From Trichobilharzia regenti (taxonomy: Eukaryota; Platyhelminthes; Trematoda; Strigeidida; Schistosomatidae): 64,000 bases of DNA. How positions within the stretch are numbered: the stretch's first letter is position 1; every line of letters starts with the position of its first letter. The position numbers and the translations under genes are program-made. Positions 45,967-54,062 of this stretch are shown piece by piece. The stretch is taken from assembly GCA_944472135.2 (NCBI GenBank), contig OX235262.1, positions 168,577,509 to 168,641,508 of the forward strand, read 5' to 3'. Under the pieces are notes generated by a model. The model was not told the origin of the DNA and made no database searches. It worked only from the letters and a program-made list of their open reading frames with translations.

Positions 45967-47075
45967 GAAATTGACCAAACAATCCAGAAAAGTTATAATT
46001 ATAATGTGTATTCTCATATAAACATAAATTTACATGAAAATGCATGCCATTTTTACAGGCACGATCAAGTATGATATAATATCAAATTGTAGATTGTCTA
46101 CAAGTTAATAATGTTTAAACAGATAATTATTTGATATATATATAAGTACACTGATTGTCTGAACCAGGCCGCATAGTTGTTGAATTGTACAGTTGTCCTC
46201 CAGGTTGAGCGGGAAAATCGACTTCGTTTCGTTTTCATCCCGTGGTTGTAGGCATACGATAACCAACCAATATTGAGGTAAGTACGGCGTTTACGAGGGA
46301 ATGAAAGCTGTTTTAGAAAAGTAAAAGTGCTGAGGTGAATCAATAAAGTATAATGAAATAGGTAAGTGCAATATATCATCAATAAATGCATTAATAAAGG
46401 AAACTCCCCAGGCTGATAACGTTCATTTGCAATGTATAATGCTTCCCGCATAGCTCTTACTATCATGATGTCCACTTTTGGTTTTAATACATTTATCCCC
46501 ATGCCGGTTCTTTTTATATTTTATGCCTTTTTGTGCATTTGGTGCACAACCGTACTCTACAGAGAATAGGAATAGAAGGAGTCGAAACAAATTCATAAAG
46601 AGCTATAAAATTTTAGGTTTAATGGAATATAATGAGGATCGAGTAAAGACATTATTAGAAAATGAATGAGATAAGACATTGTGAAGTGATATTCATAGAT
46701 CCGACAATGGATAGCAGGTTAATTTATAAGATGCCCCAAAAATCTGTGCAGAGCCCATGTGGTCGCGTCTCAACAATAGGCTGAGCGAATGGTATATATT
46801 TAAAGGCAGAAGCATGATCTGTCTAGGCGCTCATTATTATCTTTTTCAAGATAAAGATCTAAGCCCTCATAAAAATCAGAAATATCTCGAGCCGTCAAAT
46901 TGCATATTGCTGTTCCTGCAGAATGGAGCGATTCACCTCAGTGACCACCACCATATCTACTGATCAGCTACTGATCAGTTGCGAATGACACTCGTCCAAA
47001 GAAGACAGGCAGACGCGAGGGAAAGACGAATTGACAACAAATAAGACGAATACTTATATGAAAATAATCAGAAAC
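45967..47075 (-). other. Leader of the subfamily-2 element with unidentified insertions
   Basis: This ~1.1-kb region lies between a gag pseudogene and its apparent 5' LTR, far longer than the ~145-bp leader of the complete element. A 134-codon minus-strand frame at 46098-46502 and a 63-codon plus-strand frame at 46478-46669 match nothing I recognise. Minus-strand GCCTGTAAAAATGGC near 46060 resembles the CR1 3' box, so at least one CR1 tail may be inserted. The right end (46831-47075) is part of the 592-bp repeat. Confidence 0.45.
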
Positions 47076-47422
47076 TGTCAATGTCCATGCTTAAGTACAC
47101 TGGACTTCACACTGTCCTTGGAATACTTTCAGGAAATATGCGTAATAACCAACGCAAAATACCAGAACACAAATTGGTGACTCAGGAATGCTTGATTCTT
47201 ACACCAATATGTAACCAACAATTAGGTCATTACGCAAAATGTTTAAGAATAAACGTTGTAACAATAAATCACGATAATACTCCTGATAGTTTCCTGTCCT
47301 CCACCGAACAGCAAACGATGAAACGATGACTGTCACATTTATGTCTCCCGCGAAAAATATCGAGGAGTTGGGTTTGGGAAAACAACCATGAATTGATCGT
47401 TCAGTCTTCAACTACATTGACA
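46831..47422 (-). repeat. 592-bp direct repeat: BEL subfamily-2 LTR plus leader, right copy
   Basis: Matches 34364-34955 with only a few substitutions. The 347-bp LTR part (47076-47422) ends CATTGACA and would be the 5' LTR of the degenerate gag element. Beyond 47422 the sequence becomes unrelated. Confidence 0.85.
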
Positions 47423-48713
47423 AATGCTGTTAAATGTCTTTGTAGCAATTTTCACGTAGGTGTTTTAATACGAACAATACAATCAATGATTCTTTTAGGC
47501 GCTGTCATTCATACGGATGTGTGGAATGTCATTCACAATTGTCACAATTAGCCTATTTTCATCATAAAGTCAGTCATTCTTCTGAATTAGTAGATCCTAT
47601 ATTTGGAAGTCGTACAAATTCTATTGAAGGATTCTTTTTACATCCGAAACCATGCATCGGAACATGAAATGGTTCCTGATAGGATATGATACAGAGACAC
47701 AAACACAGTGACCATAAACAACCAGTCAGTAATCGGATGCAAAACGTTCGTATAACCGTTGAAATCAAACACTGAAATATATTGCGAACATGATACTAGA
47801 CTGCATACTTGTAGCTTGTGTGTTGTAAGAATGTCTCCGAGCCAATCGAAAGCTGATATATGAGGCAGTCATACTGTGCGCGATGTACCAAATCATCCAG
47901 GTGACTGTGGGGATTATTGTACTTTGAGATGTAGTGATATTACTGACAGTATTACCCGATCCACTTCATACTCTAACTCGAACTGCTGCACTTCGGTGCC
48001 AAGTTCTATGTTGAATCCAGACAGACAGACAGATACTCTAACCACAATCTTTACTCCTAATCTTAGCATTAACCCTAAAGCTAGCCTTATCCATAGAGCC
48101 AGGATTTTAATCTCAAAAGCCATAACCAGGCCTACGCGGGGGTAAAAGCTTTCGAAGACAACGAAATAACTAATTCTGACTGCAACAGAAACTGCACTTC
48201 TAAAGTATAGCAGCCCGAACCGAAACGACCTAGTGAACTCACAAATGACCTTGACAAGTACAACTTCGACCATTTAGAAAGCTCAAAAACGGCACATTAT
48301 TGGAAAAACCGTTTATATATAAGTAATGGAATGTTAAAAATTAGTTTCCGAGTCTGGCGTTCCGTAAATGTTCCAGAAAAACCTAATTTCTCATGGGAGC
48401 TTTCATACTCGTGTTAAACCAAGTTCTGTACATAAACTCATCCAGATAACTGTGTATCATTGGATTTTTATCTATTCACCGATTTAATCCGTTTTTTCAG
48501 GTGACCGCAAAACCTTTCGACGGAACCAGCGTGAGTTCCATCCAAAGGACTGCGAAAACTGTTTGTGTGGTTGACTACATGGTGAGTATATCAGAAATTC
48601 GACAATTGACCTTACCTACCCCATTCATCTGTGTGAATTGCGGTCTCAGGCAGCACTAAGCGCTGGACAACAGGCAATAATACACCTGCACTGCGATTAG
48701 GGATCGCCTCAAT
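47423..48713. other. Mostly unrecognised region, possibly host DNA
   Basis: No transposon ORF is visible. A short stretch at about 47989-48038 (AAGTTCTATG ... repeated ACAG ... ATACTCT) resembles the 3' end of the RTE fragment. At 48502-48581 an 80-bp block is preceded by TTTTTTCAG and followed by GTGAGT, which looks like an internal exon with both splice sites, but it is too short to identify. The rest shows nothing I can name. Confidence 0.4.
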
Positions 48714-48718
48714 ATATC
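48714..48718. other. 5' target-site duplication of the complete BEL element
   Basis: ATATC directly before TGTCAATGG; repeated at 53742-53746 directly after TTGACA. Five bases fit BEL/Pao integration. Confidence 0.9.
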
Positions 48719-49075
48719 TGTCAATGGAGTTGAAGATTGAACGATCAATTCTTGGTTGTTTGCTCAAAATCAACTTCCCCAATTTTCGCGGAGGCATCAA
48801 TACGACAGTCATCGTCTCATCGGTCGCTGTTCAGAAAGAAGAGTGAAACATCGTCAGAAGTAATATAACGATTTATTATTGTAATATTTGTTTACAGACC
48901 TTAGTTCGTTTATTCCTATTATATGTTGGTGTAACAATAAAGAAATAACAAGCAGCAGATCGGTGTTTTGGTTTTTGCGTCCGTCATTACTAAGCGTTTC
49001 TGAAACTCAAAGGAACAGCGTGGGCCCGAGCGTAGCGAGAGCTGGGCATTAACGGTTTGCGAGACGTGGCTGACA
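48719..49075 (+). promoter_or_regulatory. 5' LTR of the complete BEL element
   Basis: 357 bp, TGTCA...TGACA. It would carry promoter and polyadenylation signals; an AATAAA is at about 48936-48941. It is identical to the 3' LTR over the first 340 bp but differs at five of the last 17. A CAGTCATCGT block flanked by ACGA/TCGT is conserved in all LTR copies here. Confidence 0.9.
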
Positions 49076-49098
49076 GTTTCTGACGGGAGAAACAGATC

Positions 49099-49114
49099 TG
49101 GCGGATTCAGACAG
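49099..49114 (+). promoter_or_regulatory. Candidate primer binding site in the leader
   Basis: TGGCGGATTCAGACAG is complementary to a hypothetical tRNA 3' end finishing in CCA. It lies 23 bp past the LTR, further than usual, and I cannot name the tRNA. A small GTTTCT/AGAAAC hairpin sits between. Low certainty. Confidence 0.25.
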
Positions 49115-49219
49115 TTGGTGAAAGTTTGGATAGTCACCGTTCATTTTTCCTGGTGCCGGTCAAGTCCTCTTTGAACAAGCAATATCTGGAACTTTTTTGG
49201 AATTGGGTCAAGTTCAACA

Positions 49220-50614
49220 ATGCCTGGGTCAAAGAAGGGACAGAGTGTCTTGGATGCAAACAGGAAAGTAAGTCATGGTGACTTGTCTGTTACTTGTAAC
49301 GATGTGTCTGATGTTAAGCATGACATGGTTGATGTTATTGTTTCGCCGTTCAGGGATAATAGGAACATCAAACTCCCTAGATTTGAACCACGGTGTTTTG
49401 ATGGAAACCCGGCTGATTATTTACAATTTGTAAAGGAGTTTGAGATCATGTTGAGTGGTATTTTATTAAATGATGAATTGAAGTTAATGTATTTGATGAG
49501 ATATTGCACTGGAGATGCTGCAAGAGCTATACAGTGTTGTAAGTTTATGAAGCCAAAGGAGGGCTACTACGAGGCTCTGAGCATATTACGTCAAAGGTTT
49601 GGAAGACCTTCGATGATTGCAGGGAAATTATTCGAGGCTGTTAAGGGTAATGGTGGTCAATTACAGGATGACTCTCAGGCACTCACTGAGTTTTTAGATA
49701 ATTTGCTAATTTACAAGAATGGAATGATTTCGATGAATTGCATGAGTGACCTCAACTCGAGTTTTATACTAGAAGTAATAGCAAGACGTCTACCTACTCG
49801 ACTGCAAAGGAAGTGGGTGAAGATGAGCTCCCGTATGGAGGATGAGGGTATCGAGCCAAAGTTTGATGATATCCTGAAACTGGTAAATACTAGTGTCAAT
49901 GAATCTATGAGCAAGTTCGCCAGTCTGTTAGATCTCACCCATAGAATAGAGCAGTCTGAGAGCAAAACGCAATCATTGATGACGAGTAGGCCTCAGAGAG
50001 GTGGATATCGAGAAGACTCCATGATGTCTAGTAATGCATATAGACCTAGTGAGTGTAACAGGTTTCGTAGTACATCCTCAACAGATAAGTTACAAGATGC
50101 AAGACAAACACGGCTTTGTTTTACACGTGTGCAAGAGGTGCATACAGAAGTGAACTGTGAACCAGTGAGCAAGTTCAGTGATAAGCTAAATGTAAACTCC
50201 AGGTCTGACTCCGAATTGTGTGACGATAACGTTGTTGTGAAGAAGTCTGTAGTTGCAACTGGTAAGCCGTTGCTGAATAGAGTGTCACAGAATAGAGTTA
50301 CTGCTTCAGAGTGCAGTTCTGACCCTACAAGTTTACAAAGTATTACTATTCAGAGTGAAGATATAAAACCTTTAGGGATTTGTGAGGAGGAACCAAAATT
50401 GTCTACTTCTGTTATTAAAGAGTTTGAAAATGATGAAGTTGACGGTAAAGTGAATATTCGTGATAATGATCATGATACTTCACAGTTGTCTTTGGTTGAT
50501 CATTATGAGATGAGGGATATGCCTAATACTGCTAAGTTAAATAAAGGTTCTGTACAACTACAACGTGAAGTAGAATTGAACGCAGATGCAGTTCCAAAAG
50601 GTGTGCATACTTGA
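49220..50614 (+). CDS. BEL/Pao-type gag polyprotein, capsid-like
   Basis: A 464-residue frame with an ATG start. Residues about 50-235 form a DUF1759-like gag region: IKLPRFEPRCFDGNP, LKLMYLMRYCTGDAARAI, EGYYEALSILRQRFGRPSMI, TEFLDNLLIYKN and LQRKWVKMSSRMEDEGIEPKF. This family builds the particle that packages element RNA. I see no C-x2-C-type zinc knuckle. The rest is polar and acidic with clustered serines. The frame ends at TGA 50612-50614, but the same frame stays open afterwards to 51175. The copy at 62350 has the same TGA, whereas array units have a sense codon there. Confidence 0.88.
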   Translation: MPGSKKGQSVLDANRKVSHGDLSVTCNDVSDVKHDMVDVIVSPFRDNRNIKLPRFEPRCFDGNPADYLQFVKEFEIMLSGILLNDELKLMYLMRYCTGDAARAIQCCKFMKPKEGYYEALSILRQRFGRPSMIAGKLFEAVKGNGGQLQDDSQALTEFLDNLLIYKNGMISMNCMSDLNSSFILEVIARRLPTRLQRKWVKMSSRMEDEGIEPKFDDILKLVNTSVNESMSKFASLLDLTHRIEQSESKTQSLMTSRPQRGGYREDSMMSSNAYRPSECNRFRSTSSTDKLQDARQTRLCFTRVQEVHTEVNCEPVSKFSDKLNVNSRSDSELCDDNVVVKKSVVATGKPLLNRVSQNRVTASECSSDPTSLQSITIQSEDIKPLGICEEEPKLSTSVIKEFENDEVDGKVNIRDNDHDTSQLSLVDHYEMRDMPNTAKLNKGSVQLQREVELNADAVPKGVHT

Positions 50615-51175
50615 GAGACAGTCAGTGTAATTGATCAGCGTGTAGCCCACCTATCATCAGATGATAGTGCTAAACCCGAACTAGTAGTGAAAGACAGCAG
50701 TGGTGGTAATCTTGCAGTTGGACAACTATCTGAGAGCCGAACAAGAACAGCTTCTGATCCACCACTAAGTTCATCACCTTGTGTCACTCAGTCATCGTTG
50801 GTGCTGTCATCCACAATGAAACAGACACCCATCAACTCAAGTATCTTGTGCAATGACTATGGTAGTATCAGTTCGTTTGAAAGGACGAATATCAATGGTC
50901 AGTTTAGTGTGGATAAGCCAAGTGTAAAGGAGAGAGTTATTGTTAAATTGACTTGCACGAATAAAGGCATTTCTAGTTTCAAGTTACTATTTGAATGTTA
51001 TTATCTTTGGTGTAAATTACTCTGTTTCTATACTTGGTTGATGAGATATGTCGTGTGTTTGTTGGTCATCTATATTCTACGATACAATGACATGGGCGTG
51101 TTGCCGTTCAGATTTGAGGATATAGCTGATAGAAGGAAGTTAGCAAATGAACTCTGCGACGATTTTCCAAACTAG
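50615..51175 (+). CDS. In-frame continuation of gag, ends in hydrophobic segment
   Basis: It is in the same frame as gag and would be translated only by TGA readthrough or from a separate start. The joint frame would be 652 codons including the TGA. The C-terminal part (about residues 587-620 of the joint frame) is a ~30-residue hydrophobic stretch containing CYYLWCKLLCFYTW and VVCLLVIYIL, followed by a charged FEDIADRRK tail ending DFPN. This looks like a membrane anchor. The array units and the degenerate copy at 35948 keep the same end, so it is a family trait. I do not recognise a known domain. Confidence 0.65.
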   Translation, partial: ETVSVIDQRVAHLSSDDSAKPELVVKDSSGGNLAVGQLSESRTRTASDPPLSSSPCVTQSSLVLSSTMKQTPINSSILCNDYGSISSFERTNINGQFSVDKPSVKERVIVKLTCTNKGISSFKLLFECYYLWCKLLCFYTWLMRYVVCLLVIYILRYNDMGVLPFRFEDIADRRKLANELCDDFPN

Positions 51176-51188
51176 GGCGTCAACCTGA

Positions 51189-51229
51189 GAAGGGTTGTAG
51201 GCGTGCTGCTGTAAGTCCTACAATTCTTC
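51189..51229 (+). repeat. Hairpin repeat 1 of the BEL element
   Basis: GAAGGGTTGTAGG pairs with CCTACAATTCTTC across a 15-nt loop: 13 pairs, two of them G-U in the sense RNA. Confidence 0.88.
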
Positions 51230-51382
51230 AAAGGGTAGCGCATCAATGATCAGTCCAGTGTGCTTGGTGTGTGATTTTGTACATATGTTCATATTGCATA
51301 TACCGAATTGATATCATCTTTTATCTATCTGTTGGTAATTCTGTTTGTGTCCGGACGACTTCCACTTGGATCATCAACCTGA

Positions 51383-51423
51383 GAAGGAATGTAGGCGTAC
51401 TGCTGTAAGTCCTACAGTTCTTC
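51383..51423 (+). repeat. Hairpin repeat 2 of the BEL element
   Basis: GAAGGAATGTAGG pairs with CCTACAGTTCTTC: 12 of 13 pairs. It starts 194 bp after repeat 1. The last four bases, CTTC, are the target duplication of the miniature element inserted right after the stem. Confidence 0.88.
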
Positions 51424-52497
51424 TGTAACAACAGAAGACAAGGGCCAGGCAACAGATCGTTTTATTATGAAAATCAACACGTATTTATACATATTTCAAC
51501 TACATTATTATAGACAAGCGCAGTCATCTGATTGGTTGTTTAGGTAGACAAACGCAGGCTTCTGATTGGTTGTTTCGGGATTCCTTGACAAATAGAGTTC
51601 TCTCTGCGAATCATATTCTGCCACGTTAACTTTGCTGTGATTGGTTGTTGACTCAGGCTTGTTCATATTTTCTCACGGCCCATATTAGTGACCTAGACCT
51701 TAACGTAGATTAGTGCCAACCAATCGGCTAGCAGCCTGCTCTCACCACACTCGTCCCCCCGTCAAATACGTGCGACTGAAGTCGGCTTGATCTACTTGGT
51801 GCAGGCGTCATCGTTGGCTTGTCTCGCTGTATCCATTTCTGGAGCTCGCTGACGTTCACGCGCCTCTCATTGTTCGCCATTGCGACTGTGTCTGCGTAAC
51901 CCCATCTCGAAGTGACCATATATGGTCCTTCCCACTTTGGAAACTGTTTGCCTGACCCTGTCGAACATTCGTCCATACTTCGGCCCACACCTTCATATGC
52001 TGCTTTCGCCCGACCTCCCAGCAGCGTCTCAAGTAGCAGCTCCATCGCTGACAGATCTTGAACGCCACTCAACTGCGCAGAAGCCTTGAAGTCCTGCCCG
52101 AAGATCCATATGTCTCCATCAAAAACTGCAGGGTATAGGCTTTTCATTTGTCGGTAGGCAGCGACACCAAATGTAACAACAGAAGACAAGGGCCAGGCAA
52201 CAGATCGTTTTATTATGAAAATCAACACGTATTTATACATATTTCAACTACATTATTATAGACAAGCGCAGTCATCTGATTGGTTGTTTAGGTAGACAAA
52301 CGCAGGCTTCTGATTGGTTGTTTCGGGATTCCTTGACAAATAGAGTTCTCTCTGCGAATCATATTCTGCCACGTTAACTTTGCTGTGATTGGTTGTTGAC
52401 TCAGGTTTGTTCATATTTTCTCACGGCCCATATTAGTGACCTAGACCTTAACGTAGATTAGTGCCAACCAATCGGCTAGCAGCCTGCTCTCACCACA
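51424..52497 (-). mobile_element. Miniature Gypsy-type LTR element (TRIM-like)
   Basis: Two 326-bp LTRs (51424-51749 and 52172-52497) flank 422 bp, and CTTC is duplicated at 51420-51423 and 52498-52501. Minus-strand LTRs run TGTGGTGAG ... TTGTTACA and differ by one visible base (C or T in GACTCAGGYTTG). On the minus strand a primer-binding-like TGGTGTCGCTGCC follows the 5' LTR, and a GACGGGGGGACGAG polypurine tract precedes the 3' LTR. It is a non-autonomous deletion derivative that inserted recently. Confidence 0.92.
51728..52240 (-). CDS. Gag-like / integrase GPY-end fusion ORF of the miniature element
   Basis: A 170-codon minus-strand frame has its ATG inside the 5' LTR. After ~25 LTR-encoded residues comes a gag-like N-terminal part (PAVFDGDIWIF ... 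LLLETLLGGRAKAAYEGV), then KWEGPYMVTSRWGYADTV ... VNVSELQKW. The second part matches the GPY/F module at the C-terminus of Gypsy-type integrases. An internal deletion has thus joined the two ends of a gag-pol gene in frame. Whether it is translated is unknown. Confidence 0.6.
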   Translation of the reverse strand: MYKYVLIFIIKRSVAWPLSSVVTFGVAAYRQMKSLYPAVFDGDIWIFGQDFKASAQLSGVQDLSAMELLLETLLGGRAKAAYEGVGRSMDECSTGSGKQFPKWEGPYMVTSRWGYADTVAMANNERRVNVSELQKWIQRDKPTMTPAPSRSSRLQSHVFDGGTSVVRAGC

Positions 52498-52652
52498 CTT
52501 CAAGGGTAGTTTGTCATGCCAGAATCCACAACATTTGATGTGTTGATTGTACATATGTTTGTGTTAAATAATTGTGTGAGTTCCAATTGATGTAATTGTT
52601 GGTTAATCTTGTGTGTGTCCGTACATTCCACAACTTACAATCGTCAACCTGA

Positions 52653-52693
52653 GAAGGGTTGTAGGCGTACTGGTGTAAGTCCTGCAATTCTTC
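52653..52693 (+). repeat. Hairpin repeat 3 of the BEL element
   Basis: GAAGGGTTGTAGG pairs with CCTGCAATTCTTC: 13 pairs with three G-U. It lies 192 bp after repeat 2 once the nested element is removed. Confidence 0.88.
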
Positions 52694-53384
52694 GAAGGAA
52701 TTCCACCAAGACATGATCGGCGAGGTTGTTTGTACTATTTGTATATACGTGTGGTGTGTCATATCAATTGGTGTATTTTGGATTCATTGTGTTTACTTGT
52801 TGTTTTCGTGTCTTGTTGTTATTACATAATTTTGTTAAAATTTTCGTCGTGATTATTTCTGAAGTTGTTTCGAGTCTTCTACATCCATGAATGAATTGAT
52901 TGATGTTAAGGACAGCAGATGGGTCGTATACGCCGAGGAGGCTAGGCTATTGCTGAGAATGAAATCCTGCGGTCCGACACGCCGGGGAGAAAGAGTGTAA
53001 ACGACTGAAGCTCGCATACATCACCGTTACTAGAACTGAGGCAGAATGAGTGACAAGCGATTTCAGTGATAATTGATAGTGAATAGAAAAGAGGATGCTT
53101 GAAGAGTATCATGAGGTGCTGCTATGGTCACGTTGCATTCTGCAAGAGTCATTCTAGTAAGTGGCGATTGTGTTGCAAGATGTCAAGAGGATACCTTTAT
53201 CTGGAGGCGCAGGTCGTCATTGATGTGTGAGATTGTGCTGTGGGTATGCTTGTGGTGTGGTGGTCTTTCTGTTTGTTTTCCATTTCAGCTCTGTCCGTGT
53301 GACCCAGGTTCTCGCAATGGCATCCAAGTCAACGTGTATTGGTCGTGAAGTAAAAAAGGGTTGGATGCCTTTTTTGCCGGGGAG

Positions 53385-53741
53385 TGTCAATGGAGTTGAA
53401 GATTGAACGATCAATTCTTGGTTGTTTGCTCAAAATCAACTTCCCCAATTTTCGCGGAGGCATCAATACGACAGTCATCGTCTCATCGGTCGCTGTTCAG
53501 AAAGAAGAGTGAAACATCGTCAGAAGTAATATAACGATTTATTATTGTAATATTTGTTTACAGACCTTAGTTCGTTTATTCCTATTATATGTTGGTGTAA
53601 CAATAAAGAAATAACAAGCAGCAGATCGGTGTTTTGGTTTTTGCGTCCGTCATTACTAAGCGTTTCTGAAACTCAAAGGAACAGCGTGGGCCCGAGCGTA
53701 GCGAGAGCTGGGCATTAACGGTTTATGAGACGAGATTGACA
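53385..53741 (+). terminator. 3' LTR of the complete BEL element
   Basis: 357 bp, starting TGTCAATGG right after GCCGGGGAG and ending TTGACA before the ATATC duplication. AATAAA lies at about 53602-53607, where transcripts would be polyadenylated. Confidence 0.88.
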
Positions 53742-54062
53742 ATATCCTTTGCGAAGGGTTCGCTAGGTCGTTTGGTTTGGGCTGCTTTTTTTTAGAGTTG
53801 GCCAGGATAAACGTGAAATCTAATGGGTAAATGAACGGTTAAGGAACGTCAATCCAACATGGCTGGCTAAAAGAGACGGAGGTGACCTTCAGGTGCCTTG
53901 CTCTTCCCATGACCTTGAGCAGGCCGGATAACCTCAGTCTTTACGAGGGTAATAGGTAGTAGCATCAGTACTGCTTCGCGGTACGTTCGAATCTGGTTAA
54001 ACTCTTTCACGTGTTTTTGCTGATATTCATTTTTCTGTTCTCCTATATTATCACCAATAATA

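Larger units (their letters stand above)
48719..53741 (+). mobile_element. Complete gag-only BEL/Pao-type LTR element
   Basis: Two 357-bp LTRs (48719-49075 and 53385-53741) flank 4,309 bp, and both sides have target duplication ATATC. The order is LTR, a ~145-bp leader, a gag frame with an in-frame continuation (49220-51175), ~1.1 kb of noncoding sequence with three hairpin repeats, a purine-rich GCCGGGGAG and the LTR. There is no protease, RT, RNase H or integrase anywhere inside. A miniature Gypsy-type element (51424-52497) is nested within; without it and its duplicated CTTC the element is 3,945 bp. It would depend on another element's pol. Confidence 0.92.

Noticed and set aside
45967..46830. 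Host genes in the 134-codon and 63-codon frames
   Set aside because: Frames overlap on opposite strands in AT-rich sequence, lack recognisable domains and lie inside the leader of a decayed LTR element.
48060..48090. Telomere-like AACCCTAAA
   Set aside because: A single occurrence in AT-rich sequence, with no repetition.
51181..51236. Self-cleaving ribozyme in the BEL hairpin modules
   Set aside because: CTGAGAAG near the stem recalls a hammerhead or hairpin ribozyme core, but the required conserved boxes are missing. Kept only as a structured hairpin.
48719..53741. Env-like gene in the BEL element
   Set aside because: The hydrophobic segment is in frame with gag and lacks a signal peptide, glycosylation-rich ectodomain or fusion peptide pattern. 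I call it only a possible anchor.
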